NCBI GenBank assembly: GCA_033722295.1
Contig: JAWVZH010000019.1
Coordinates: 1-28,490 of the forward strand
Length of the DNA stretch: 28,490 nucleotides
Direction: 5' to 3'
Source: JAWVZH01 sp033722295
GTDB lineage: Bacteria > Bacteroidota > Bacteroidia > Chitinophagales > Saprospiraceae
Under the pieces are notes generated by a model. It worked only from the letters and a program-made list of their open reading frames with translations. It had not been told where the DNA came from and did not search any database. Numbering within the stretch: the first letter of the stretch is position 1; the number at the start of each line of letters is the position of its first letter. The translations under genes were made by a program, and so were the position numbers. Shown here piece by piece: positions 15,722-22,531 of this stretch.

Positions 15722-16585
15722 ATGCGATTCGGACCCTATACATTTGATACCTCCAATCTCAATAAGGTCATTTTTCCTGAGATAGACCTGACAAAAGGAG
15801 ACCTCATCGATTATTATGTCTCCATATCGAACTATATGCTTCCTCATACGATCAGCAGGCCACTTGCCATGCACAGATTTCCCGATGGGATCAATGGTGA
15901 CAACTTCTTTCAAAAAAGTGTGCCTGATTATTTCCCGGATTGGATAAAAACTACAGAAATAGAGCGTGAGGAGGGCAGCTTAAAAATGCTTTCTGCGAAT
16001 AATAAAGCGACACTCGCCTACATTGCGAATCAAGCTTGTATTACGCCACACGTATTTCTGAGCACTACCAAGAATATCGATAAGCCCGATAAAATGGTTT
16101 TTGACCTTGATCCACCTGAGAATGGATTCAACCTCGTCGTGAAAGCGGCAAAACTGCTGCGTACTGTCCTTACAGAAGAACGTGGTCTAAATGCCTACGT
16201 GATGACCACAGGTTCTCGTGGGATGCATGTAGTTGTTCCTCTACGACCTGAACTGGATTATGATAAGGTACGCGATTATGCAAGAGAGGTCTGTGAGGAG
16301 CTGGGTGAACGAAATTCTCAGGAATTTACCACTGAAGTCAGAAAATCAAAACGAAAAGGACGCTTATTCCTCGACTATTTACGCAATTCTTATGGCCAAC
16401 ACAGTGTCACGCCTTACGCCCTAAGAGCTATTTCCGGGGCTCCAGTGGCGACACCGGTCGAGTGGGACGAACTGGAAGATCTTCCTAATGGATCACAGTC
16501 CTATAATTTTAAGAATATCTTCAAGAGACTCGGTCAAACAGGTGACCCCTGGAAAGACATCAAGCGGCATGCTGTATCACTGTAA
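15722..16585 (+). CDS. Stand-alone LigD-type DNA primase-polymerase (NHEJ PolDom)
   Basis: The 287-residue protein is close to the normal size of the LigD polymerase domain. Landmarks: FFQKSVPDYFPDWI (62-75), catalytic metal-binding FDLDPP with Asp-128 and Asp-130, the TTGSRGMHVVVPL loop with His-169 (163-174), FLDYLRN with the third Asp-218, and TPYALRAISGAPVATPVEWDEL (230-251), all signatures of the bacterial AEP-family polymerase. In NHEJ it fills gaps and adds nucleotides at broken ends, preferring ribonucleotides in studied enzymes. Unlike mycobacterial LigD it has no fused ligase or phosphoesterase domain, and no Ku or ligase gene is in the window. The ATG has no strong Shine-Dalgarno. 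Confidence 0.93.
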   Translation: MRFGPYTFDTSNLNKVIFPEIDLTKGDLIDYYVSISNYMLPHTISRPLAMHRFPDGINGDNFFQKSVPDYFPDWIKTTEIEREEGSLKMLSANNKATLAYIANQACITPHVFLSTTKNIDKPDKMVFDLDPPENGFNLVVKAAKLLRTVLTEERGLNAYVMTTGSRGMHVVVPLRPELDYDKVRDYAREVCEELGERNSQEFTTEVRKSKRKGRLFLDYLRNSYGQHSVTPYALRAISGAPVATPVEWDELEDLPNGSQSYNFKNIFKRLGQTGDPWKDIKRHAVSL

Positions 16586-16644
16586 ATGATAAGAACCCTG
16601 ATAGGCATGGGTCAATTTCACATTCTATAGCTCGAATAAAAGCT

Positions 16645-17127
16645 CTAATTCCTATTCCTCATTAAAACCGCTACTATCAGACTTATGATTAAGCCCTCAA
16701 CCATAGTGCCTATCCATGCACCCGCAATAGAAGTTAATAAAACATTCTTTAATTCGATATTGAAGACCTCAATGGCATAAGTATGATATTCGTCGGGGTC
16801 CATCGCACTGTAATAGCAGACCAAAAAAAGTACGACAAAAGCCGCCGCAATAAAGATCATTATGGCACTGCGCCTGAAGGCGTCCAACACGGATTGGCCG
16901 CTCGCTATCCTGTTCATTCTGATCATCAAGGATCGAACCATGACCACTAAAATTGCTATGGACAGTAGCCCATAAAGTGGACCGAGTTGAGGTTTACCAA
17001 ACAATCGGCCTGTTACATACTCAAAACCGACCCAAATAAAAATTAACAATCCTGTCAAGATGCCATGAATGACTATCTGACGCTTTATCCTTACAATCTT
17101 ATCTGCTTCTAAATTTTGAAAGCTCAT
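16645..17127 (-). CDS. Four-helix membrane protein, DUF4199-like
   Basis: A 160-residue protein with four predicted membrane helices (about 18-38, 47-67, 87-108 and 129-156), a basic N-terminus and a short polar loop with DPDEYHTY between helices 3 and 4. Size, four-helix layout and the PDEYxxYA-type loop resemble the DUF4199 membrane proteins common in Bacteroidota, but I cannot confirm family membership. The function is unknown. It converges on the LigD-type gene, 59 bp away, and stands alone on its strand. A 12-bp palindrome AATTGATCAATT sits upstream at 17149-17160. Confidence 0.7.
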   Translation of the reverse strand: MSFQNLEADKIVRIKRQIVIHGILTGLLIFIWVGFEYVTGRLFGKPQLGPLYGLLSIAILVVMVRSLMIRMNRIASGQSVLDAFRRSAIMIFIAAAFVVLFLVCYYSAMDPDEYHTYAIEVFNIELKNVLLTSIAGAWIGTMVEGLIISLIVAVLMRNRN

Positions 17128-17284
17128 GATCCGATATAATCTATAATAAATTGATCAATTAATCTAATATATCATCGACTATTCCAGATCATCGCCAACT
17201 GATCTGGCCGAAATTTGCGCTTCACTATTATATCCCGGGCTCAAATAATCGAATGATCATCACACAAACACTCCTAAATTTGTC

Positions 17285-17332
17285 TTGACATTTTCCTCTT
17301 CATTTTATATATTATTTATGAAATTATTTTTG
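17285..17332 (+). promoter_or_regulatory. Promoter of the 102-residue protein gene
   Basis: TTGACA at 17285-17290, 17-base spacer, TATATT at 17308-17313 form a sigma70-type promoter identical in layout to the one at 10025-10055. A Bacteroidota-style -7 box TATTTTTG (TAnnTTTG) also occurs at 17325-17332, so the true start point is ambiguous. Confidence 0.5.
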
Positions 17333-17352
17333 CTCATAAAAACTCAGAAATT

Positions 17353-17661
17353 ATGAAGTTTCACGTAACTGCCAGAACATTTGAGAACATCACCGAGCAA
17401 AAAGAAATTCAAGAACTACAAAAGATGCTCGGTAAGAAGATCAACCAACTCAAGTCTTCTGATAGCATGATAGATGGAGGTGTTTTCGTGGACCAACGCG
17501 GTGCCTATTTTATTCTTGAGTGCGATTCAGAAAAAGAGTTGTTCGAGTTGATCACACCAATGCAAGATTTTTCACATATTGAAGTTCACCCACTAATAGC
17601 CTTCAATATTGTGCAAGAATTCTTTGAGAAGAACATTGCCACCGCCGGCAGTATGAACTAA
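17353..17661 (+). CDS. Small soluble protein, possibly ferredoxin-like (dimeric alpha/beta barrel) fold
   Basis: A 102-residue protein without signal peptide. It starts with a beta strand MKFHVTARTF, then a Lys/Gln-rich helix (about 14-34), a strand pair GGVFVDQRGAYFILEC, a helix (SEKELFELITPM) and a strand IEVHPLIAF. This beta-alpha-beta-beta-alpha-beta order and the GGVF...GAYFILEC spacing recall muconolactone-isomerase-like or DUF3303-like dimeric barrels. This is fold inference, and no active-site residues can be assigned. Strong promoter-like sequence lies 40-70 bp upstream and a hairpin 32 bp downstream, so it is a single-gene unit. Confidence 0.72.
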   Translation: MKFHVTARTFENITEQKEIQELQKMLGKKINQLKSSDSMIDGGVFVDQRGAYFILECDSEKELFELITPMQDFSHIEVHPLIAFNIVQEFFEKNIATAGSMN

Positions 17662-17693
17662 GTCCCTTAGACTTTACTACGTTTTGAATTTTT

Positions 17694-17728
17694 TTGGCAT
17701 CTCTCCTGGGATGCCAATTCTCTTTGTA
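17694..17728 (+). terminator. Probable terminator after the 102-residue protein gene
   Basis: Arms TTGGCATC (17694-17701) and GATGCCAA (17710-17717) form an 8-bp stem with an 8-base loop; the following tract TTCTCTTTG is only moderately T-rich. It lies between convergent genes. Confidence 0.55.
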
Positions 17729-17765
17729 TTTGACCATGAGACCCTTAGAACTTTATTCAAGGGCT

Positions 17766-18131
17766 TCATTCTGACATTCCCTGACTTACCCATAATTTGA
17801 ATACTCTTATCTCTTCTTCACTTAGTGACGGTTTCTTCTCTTTAAAAGGCATAAACTTTTCATCGCTTTCCGGTAACTGTATCCGGATCATGATCTCTTC
17901 AATATTTTCCCGCGTGTCTTCGTAAGTATGCAGCATTCTTTTGAATCCCTTCTCCGGGAAATGACAGGGCGTACAACTCCGTAGCATCAATGGACGGATG
18001 TCGGTTTCATAAGAAATCATGGTTTCCGGTTTAACGTCATTTTCCGTCGTTGCCTTTTTTGATGATCCACAATTGGATAAAATGAGGGCGCTCATGAAGA
18101 GTATGATCCAAAAGCCAGGTTTATTTATCAT
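17766..18131 (-). CDS. Exported monoheme c-type lipoprotein
   Basis: A 121-residue product with a lipoprotein signal peptide (lipobox LSNC, Cys-21), a Ser/Lys/Thr linker, the heme motif CTPCH (53-57) after DIRPLMLRS, and a C-terminal helix LSEEEIRVFKLWVSQGM. Met-94 in KFMPF is a plausible axial ligand. The layout (DIRPLxxxxCxxCH, MPx, LSxxEIxxxKxWVxQG) is that of the planctomycete-type or cytochrome-c-like domain found in exported redox proteins. It would carry one heme c, tethered to a membrane. It is 44 bp after the upstream lipoprotein gene and probably cotranscribed with it. Confidence 0.82.
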   Translation of the reverse strand: MINKPGFWIILFMSALILSNCGSSKKATTENDVKPETMISYETDIRPLMLRSCTPCHFPEKGFKRMLHTYEDTRENIEEIMIRIQLPESDEKFMPFKEKKPSLSEEEIRVFKLWVSQGMSE

Positions 18132-18175
18132 CTCGAAATCAATTTAATTTTAAATAAAGGAATGAACGGCATTAT

Positions 18176-18628
18176 TCACTCCTGCATGATCTTAATGGTA
18201 TAGGTTCCTGTTTCATAACATTGTTGTGCATCCGCACTAAATTTCAACATTGACAGGGACCTGATCAAACAGTGACACTGGTTCATGTTCATATCCTGGG
18301 GCTTTAATACTTGCAGTGCAAATACATCTCCATTGGGATCGATGGCAAGGGCTACTCTATACTCCATATTTCTGTATCTGAATAATGAATTGCAGGCATA
18401 CAGATTGTGATCTCTGTTCATCACTTTTCTGTCAATCTCCGTAAAAGGTGGCTCCAGCGAAAGAGCTTCCTTATCCTTCATACAATCGGGTAGAGACCTG
18501 ACCAACGTAGGTTTTATATAATATCGCTCACGGTCGTCATGTCTTTCTATATTTGTTAAAGTCGCACATGCTGAAAGCTTCATCAACCCGGCAGCAATAA
18601 AGATTCCTGACCATATCCCTTCTTTCAT
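18176..18628 (-). CDS. Lipoprotein with TonB/AgmX-C-like domain
   Basis: From ATG 18628 the 150-residue product has a signal peptide ending in lipobox LSAC (Cys-21). The C-terminal part (YRVALAIDPNGDVFALQVLKP, then CHCLIRSLSMLKFSA and YTIKIMQ) follows the pattern of the AgmX/PglI and TonB C-terminal domain: strand, IxxxGxV strand, helix with I-x-x-x-L, then KF and a final strand. The CxC pair at the helix (QCHCL) is also seen in AgmX-type domains. A longer start at 18655 would overlap the VanZ-like gene and bury the signal peptide, so it is rejected. Function unknown; envelope location is inferred. Confidence 0.68.
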   Translation of the reverse strand: MKEGIWSGIFIAAGLMKLSACATLTNIERHDDRERYYIKPTLVRSLPDCMKDKEALSLEPPFTEIDRKVMNRDHNLYACNSLFRYRNMEYRVALAIDPNGDVFALQVLKPQDMNMNQCHCLIRSLSMLKFSADAQQCYETGTYTIKIMQE

Positions 18629-18644
18629 TTCGCCTATCATCAAT

Positions 18645-19448
18645 TCATTTATCAAGCCGACTATATATGAAGATCAATGCCGAAATAATTACAACTCCTT
18701 CCAGCGGGCGGATGATATGAAATGTCACATCATTCACCTGAACAGTCCAAAATTCTTCTGGCCATGTTTTAACCAATAAAAAGCCGGCTTTAGAGCCTGG
18801 ATATATTCCGATGATCCCGGAGATCCACAATACTAAAAATACAAAAACGATGATGATGTGGATCCAGAAAGCCGAAGTTTGCCAGTATGGTTTTATTCTA
18901 ACTGGCAATATTCCGGATGATCTTAGTAATACAAGCCCAAAAGCGCCACCGACCATATTTGCTATAACATCATTAAGGTCAAAATAATCTGTTCTGTGTG
19001 GGGCAAGATAGAAATACTGGTAAGCTTCATCAAAGATGCCTGCTGTCATCGTCCATAATAAGGTACGCGTATAATTGCCAACGAGAGGAAAGCAGAGAAC
19101 AGAGAAAATGGCATACTGTAAAAAATGTACCATTTCGATGTTCAGCATAAAAAGATATCTGACTGTAATTACAGCCAGGACAAATGTGACGAGCAAGTAA
19201 AGGAGTACTGTTCTCTGGTCCGGTGAGTTCCATGACATTTTCATTATCCATATCATCAACAGCACAAAAACCCCGAGGGCAATGATCAGAACATATTGAT
19301 TATACGCCTCCAGCCCCCAGCGATCGCGAAAGAATTCCAGTTTCACACCGATCCAGTCGTGAGGTAAGGTAGTCAGCAAATAGTATGAAATCAGCAGAAA
19401 TAAATTGAGTGCAGGGCGCTGAGCAAGATAGTTTACGAATTCTTTCAT
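18645..19448 (-). CDS. VanZ-like membrane protein
   Basis: A 267-residue multi-helix membrane protein. The VanZ-like core spans about residues 100-180, with VHFLQYAIFSVLCFPL and the family motif DEAYQYFYLAPHRTDYFDLNDVIANMVGGAFG, in which the Asp/Glu, Arg and Asn residues characteristic of the family are present. Additional helices flank this core on both sides. VanZ proteins are named for low-level teicoplanin resistance, but most homologues have no assigned role. The stop lies 16 bp before the next lipoprotein gene, so the two are in one transcription unit with the heme lipoprotein gene. A 21-bp inverted repeat lies just upstream of the start. Confidence 0.87.
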   Translation of the reverse strand: MKEFVNYLAQRPALNLFLLISYYLLTTLPHDWIGVKLEFFRDRWGLEAYNQYVLIIALGVFVLLMIWIMKMSWNSPDQRTVLLYLLVTFVLAVITVRYLFMLNIEMVHFLQYAIFSVLCFPLVGNYTRTLLWTMTAGIFDEAYQYFYLAPHRTDYFDLNDVIANMVGGAFGLVLLRSSGILPVRIKPYWQTSAFWIHIIIVFVFLVLWISGIIGIYPGSKAGFLLVKTWPEEFWTVQVNDVTFHIIRPLEGVVIISALIFIYSRLDK

Positions 19449-19456
19449 CTATGTTC

Positions 19457-19477
19457 TTTGGTACGAAATATACCAAA
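19457..19477. promoter_or_regulatory. Inverted repeat just upstream of the VanZ-like gene
   Basis: TTTGGTA (19457-19463) and TACCAAA (19471-19477) are perfect 7-bp arms around a 7-base spacer, 9-29 bp before the start at 19448. It could be an operator or an mRNA leader hairpin that masks initiation. Confidence 0.35.
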
Positions 19478-19617
19478 TAAACGGTCAGGACCGGTTAAGT
19501 CACCTATCTCAATTGCACCAGGTGATGTCAACAGGTCAGCATCTCAAAAGTCCGCACAACCTCTTGTTATCTATTAGCTATTGGATTCTCTCCTTGTCAG
19601 GTATTCAGCGAAATAAA

Positions 19618-19914
19618 TTATTCTCTTATCTCATCAATAACTTCGAGTTCCAATTCAATACCACCGATACGCCCGGCAATACCATTATAGATCAAACAGA
19701 ATAATGCAGTCATTACGAAGATGACAATAGCATAGAGGAAGGGCAATACGAGTAAAAAGACACCTCCGAAAAACGGGAACCCGGAGAGCTCCTCACCACC
19801 AAACGTACTCATGAATAACCACATCGGAATCACCGCCAGGATTATCAAAAAGAAATAGATCGCAGCTACGACTTTAGCTGTTTGCAGTACTCCAATTTTC
19901 TTTATTCTTTTCAT
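19618..19914 (-). CDS. Small membrane protein of unknown function
   Basis: A 98-residue protein with a basic N-terminus (MKRIKKIGVLQTAK), two hydrophobic segments (about 14-35 and 46-75), and a C-terminal motif CLIYNGIAGRIGGIELELEVI. The YN-x-IA-x-x-x-GGIE-x-EL ending is a pattern seen in short conserved membrane proteins of bacteria and archaea (some annotated DUF3566-like); no role is known. It is 169 bp upstream of the VanZ-like gene on the same strand and may be transcribed separately. Confidence 0.68.
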   Translation of the reverse strand: MKRIKKIGVLQTAKVVAAIYFFLIILAVIPMWLFMSTFGGEELSGFPFFGGVFLLVLPFLYAIVIFVMTALFCLIYNGIAGRIGGIELELEVIDEIRE

Positions 19915-20011
19915 TTTTACTTTTTGTGAAGTGAAAAATATGATATTGGATTTGTTTTAGTCGGTATCATACTGGCCTATAAGTTAATAACTATTGGATT
20001 AATAATTAATT

Positions 20012-20019
20012 TATATTTG
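20012..20019 (+). promoter_or_regulatory. Bacteroidota-type -7 box upstream of the glycosylase gene
   Basis: TATATTTG matches the TAnnTTTG consensus of Bacteroidota housekeeping promoters, about 100 bp before the glycosylase ATG. A TTG at 19994-19996 is a possible -33 element but sits closer than usual (15 bases). Confidence 0.35.
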
Positions 20020-20120
20020 TCAGGTTCCTAAAGAATAGATGCCCTGTCTTAGCCTGAAGACATTTCCTGACAATGAAGTGACCGGTTGAGATGGTCGCCT
20101 TTAAGAGAGTAGTCATGATT

Positions 20121-20681
20121 ATGGAAAATCCAAACACTTATTGCCAGGCGGTGGCTCAAATGGATGAGGAGAACGTCCATCGCATCTACCACGATACCGA
20201 ATACGGTTTTCCGCTACGGTCCGACGATGAGTTGTTTGGGCGCCTGCTCCTTGAGATCAATCAGGCAGGCCTATCATGGTCAACTATTTTGAATAAAAAA
20301 GAGAATTTCCGAAAGGCTTATGCCAATTTCCAGATCAAGAAGATCGCTGATTTCGATCATAAGGACAAGCAAAGGCTTTTGAATGATGCTGGCATTGTTC
20401 GGAACAAACTAAAAGTGGAGGCTGCGATATATAACGCCAATCAGGTTCTGGGATTACAGGAAGAGCACGGGTCATTTTCCAACTGGCTGGATGAGCAACA
20501 CCCCCTGAAAAAGGACGAATGGGTCAAGTTATTCAAAAAGGTTTTCAAGTTCACCGGGGGAGAGATCACCAACGAATTCCTGATGAGTACAGGCTACCTC
20601 CCTGGTGCGCATGAGCCAGCATGTCCCATATATAAGCGCGTTCTGGAAGCTGGCCCAAAATGGCATTTATCACAGGATTAA
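20121..20681 (+). CDS. tag: DNA-3-methyladenine glycosylase I
   Basis: From the ATG at 20121 the protein has 186 residues, the typical Tag size. Zinc ligands expected from E. coli Tag are all present: Cys-8 (TYCQAV), His-24 (RIYHDTEYG), and the HxxxC pair His-164 and Cys-168 in GAHEPACP. LLLEINQAGLSWSTILNKKENFRKAY (42-67) contains the conserved Glu of the base pocket and the Gln-Ala-Gly-Leu-Ser-Trp motif. It removes 3-methyladenine from alkylated DNA in the cytoplasm, starting base-excision repair. Two ATGs upstream (20091, 20115) add ten or two residues before the conserved N-terminus and are less likely. The MFS gene follows at 32 bp. Confidence 0.93.
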   Translation: MENPNTYCQAVAQMDEENVHRIYHDTEYGFPLRSDDELFGRLLLEINQAGLSWSTILNKKENFRKAYANFQIKKIADFDHKDKQRLLNDAGIVRNKLKVEAAIYNANQVLGLQEEHGSFSNWLDEQHPLKKDEWVKLFKKVFKFTGGEITNEFLMSTGYLPGAHEPACPIYKRVLEAGPKWHLSQD

Positions 20682-20713
20682 TTATATGTCTAGGATATTA
20701 AAAATAACGGTAA

Positions 20714-21922
20714 TTGGTTGATCAAAAGGTAAGTCTTGGACTGAGGGCCAACTGGAAACAATTCACCCTTTTGGTCGTCATCAACGCTTTCGTTGGTGGT
20801 ATGGTCGGTCTGGAAAGAACGATCTTTCCACAATTTGCGGAAGAAGTATTCGGTGTGGCCTCGGCAACAGCCATTTTATCCTTTATAACTGCATTCGGGA
20901 TCACCAAGGCGATCGCCAATTATTATACTGGACGCCTCGCCAACAAGATCGGAAGAAGGAACCTTCTTCTCCTTGGTTGGATCCTGGCGATGCCAATTCC
21001 TTTTATTCTGATCGGTGCGACTTACTGGTATTGGGTGATCTTTGCCAATGTTCTCCTCGGCATAAGTCAGGGAGTAACCTGGAGCAGTACTGTGGTAATG
21101 AAGATAGATCTCGTAGGTGAAAAGGATCGGGGTCTCGCCATGGGACTAAACGAGTTTTCCGGTTACCTTGCTGTTGGTATCGTTGCTTTCCTTACTGGGT
21201 TTATAGCCAGTCAGTATGGGGTGACCCCATATCCGTTCTATTTAGGCATATTTATTTCAGTCGTCGGATTCTTGCTTACTCTTATCTGGGTCAAGGATAC
21301 ACGGTTACATGTAGAAGAAGAAAGCCGTTCCGATCAGTCAGAACAACTTGCAAATGTTTTTATTGCCACTACGTTCAAAGACAAAACCCTGAGTTCGGTT
21401 ACGCAGGCCGGACTTGTCAACAACCTCAATGACGGTATGATATGGGGTCTCCTTCCTATTTTGTTGCTGTCCTTCGATTACACAAGTGACAATATTGGTA
21501 TCGTGGCCGCCATCTATCCGACAGTCTGGGGAGTTGGCCAGCTTTTCACAGGTAAAATGGCTGATCTGTATTCCCGGAAAAAGATGCTGTTCTGGGGTAT
21601 GTTACTCCAGGGAATAGCCATATTGTGCATTCCCTATTTTGAAGGTTTGCTTGCATTATCTGTCTTATCCACTATTCTGGGCTTGGGCACAGCGTTGGTG
21701 TATCCTACCTTCCTGACAGCCATTGCACATGCCACAAACCCCGGTCAAAGGGCTGAGAGCATCGGAACATTCCGATTATGGCGGGACCTCGGTTACGCAT
21801 TCGGGGCTGTCATTTCCGGTATTACCGCAGATGCCCTTGGTGTAGGATTCGCCATACAGCTCATCGGCGTACTGACTGTCATCTCGTCTCTCATCATCAT
21901 GGTTCGTATGCCTCGTGATTAA
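20714..21922 (+). CDS. Major facilitator superfamily transporter
   Basis: A 402-residue, 12-helix membrane protein of the MFS. Motif A occurs after helix 2 as GRLANKIGRRNLLL (about 75-88) and in diverged form in the second half as GKMADLYSRKKMLFW. The central cytoplasmic loop between helices 6 and 7 is short and charged (HVEEESRSDQSEQ). The direction and substrate are unknown; several MFS subgroups of this length are drug or sugar-efflux pumps. There is no ATG in the N-terminal region: the frame is closed by a TAA immediately before the TTG at 20714, so TTG is the only plausible start, giving a polar N-terminus before helix 1. Confidence 0.87.
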   Translation: MVDQKVSLGLRANWKQFTLLVVINAFVGGMVGLERTIFPQFAEEVFGVASATAILSFITAFGITKAIANYYTGRLANKIGRRNLLLLGWILAMPIPFILIGATYWYWVIFANVLLGISQGVTWSSTVVMKIDLVGEKDRGLAMGLNEFSGYLAVGIVAFLTGFIASQYGVTPYPFYLGIFISVVGFLLTLIWVKDTRLHVEEESRSDQSEQLANVFIATTFKDKTLSSVTQAGLVNNLNDGMIWGLLPILLLSFDYTSDNIGIVAAIYPTVWGVGQLFTGKMADLYSRKKMLFWGMLLQGIAILCIPYFEGLLALSVLSTILGLGTALVYPTFLTAIAHATNPGQRAESIGTFRLWRDLGYAFGAVISGITADALGVGFAIQLIGVLTVISSLIIMVRMPRD

Positions 21923-21946
21923 ATTCTTTTTTCGAAAATCGAATTT
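21921..21946. repeat. AT-rich inverted repeat after the MFS gene
   Basis: AAATTC and GAATTT frame a core that contains TTTTCGAAAA. It overlaps the stop codon of the first MFS gene and could weakly terminate transcription, but no T run follows. Confidence 0.25.
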
Positions 21947-22100
21947 AGGCTAGCTTAAACATTTCCGAGCCTCTTCTTAACATCATGTGTTTGTTAAAAT
22001 TAAAAATCTATGCATAATGGATTAGTGGGTTAAAAAGCATAAATTGAATCCCGTCAACCGGAATCTGACGGGTTATTCAACATTTTTAAAATACTCAGGG

Positions 22101-22517
22101 ATGAAATCCATATCCATAGGTCAGCGAGCTACCAGGACAATGACCATTGAAACCGATCATATTCGAACTTTTGCAGAATTGAGTGGTGATTATAACCCAC
22201 TTCATTTTGATGAGGATTTCGCCTCGATGACCAAATTCGGAAAGTTGGTTGCACAGGGGGGACTGACAACTGGTCTTCTTCATGCTCTGGTCGCCATGGA
22301 CATGCCGGGCCCCGGAACGGTATTCCTGAGTCAAAACTGGCAGTTCACAGCGCCGGTCTATATCGGTGATACCATTACTGCGCAGGCTGAAATTCTGAGT
22401 ATTCATGATTCCAAGCCAGTTACCCAGCTTGCCGTGGAAGTAAAACGCCAGGATGATACCATCGTACTGAAAGGAGACGCCTGGTGCTATACTTTTGATC
22501 CATCACACAAGAAGTAA
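22101..22517 (+). CDS. MaoC-family (R)-hydratase-like dehydratase
   Basis: From ATG 22101 (138 residues) the protein shows the hot-dog hydratase signature FAELSGDYNPLHFDEDFASMTKFG (24-47), with the catalytic Asp-30 and His-35 of (R)-specific enoyl-CoA hydratases, then VAQGGLTTGLL and SQNWQFTAPVYIGDTI, the conserved strand and loop of the family. Related enzymes hydrate trans-2-enoyl-CoA or enoyl-acyl-carrier-protein in the cytoplasm. In many relatives the loop reads IAHG; here it reads VAQG. A TTG at 22044 would add 19 non-conserved residues and is not used. The stop overlaps an ATG (TAATG) at the start of a four-codon frame that leads into the next gene. Confidence 0.9.
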   Translation: MKSISIGQRATRTMTIETDHIRTFAELSGDYNPLHFDEDFASMTKFGKLVAQGGLTTGLLHALVAMDMPGPGTVFLSQNWQFTAPVYIGDTITAQAEILSIHDSKPVTQLAVEVKRQDDTIVLKGDAWCYTFDPSHKK

Positions 22518-22531
22518 TGTCGAAACCTTGA
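22517..22531 (+). other. Four-codon coupling frame between MaoC and MFS genes
   Basis: ATG TCG AAA CCT TGA overlaps the MaoC stop as TAATG, and its own TGA overlaps the MFS TTG start as TTGA. It may pass ribosomes from one gene to the next; alternatively it marks a one-base deletion in the true MFS start region. Confidence 0.4.

Noticed and set aside
15678..17160. ATTGATCAAT palindromes at 15678-15687 and 17149-17160 as a shared operator
   Set aside because: TTGATCAA-type words are AT-rich and recur inside genes (for example 20716-20725 and near 26925), so chance is sufficient; no orientation or position pattern.
17663..17758. Similar words CCCTTAGACTTTA and CCCTTAGAACTTTA about 80 bp apart as direct repeats
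   Set aside because: They are short, imperfect and AT-rich; they lie between convergent genes and have no matching third copy.
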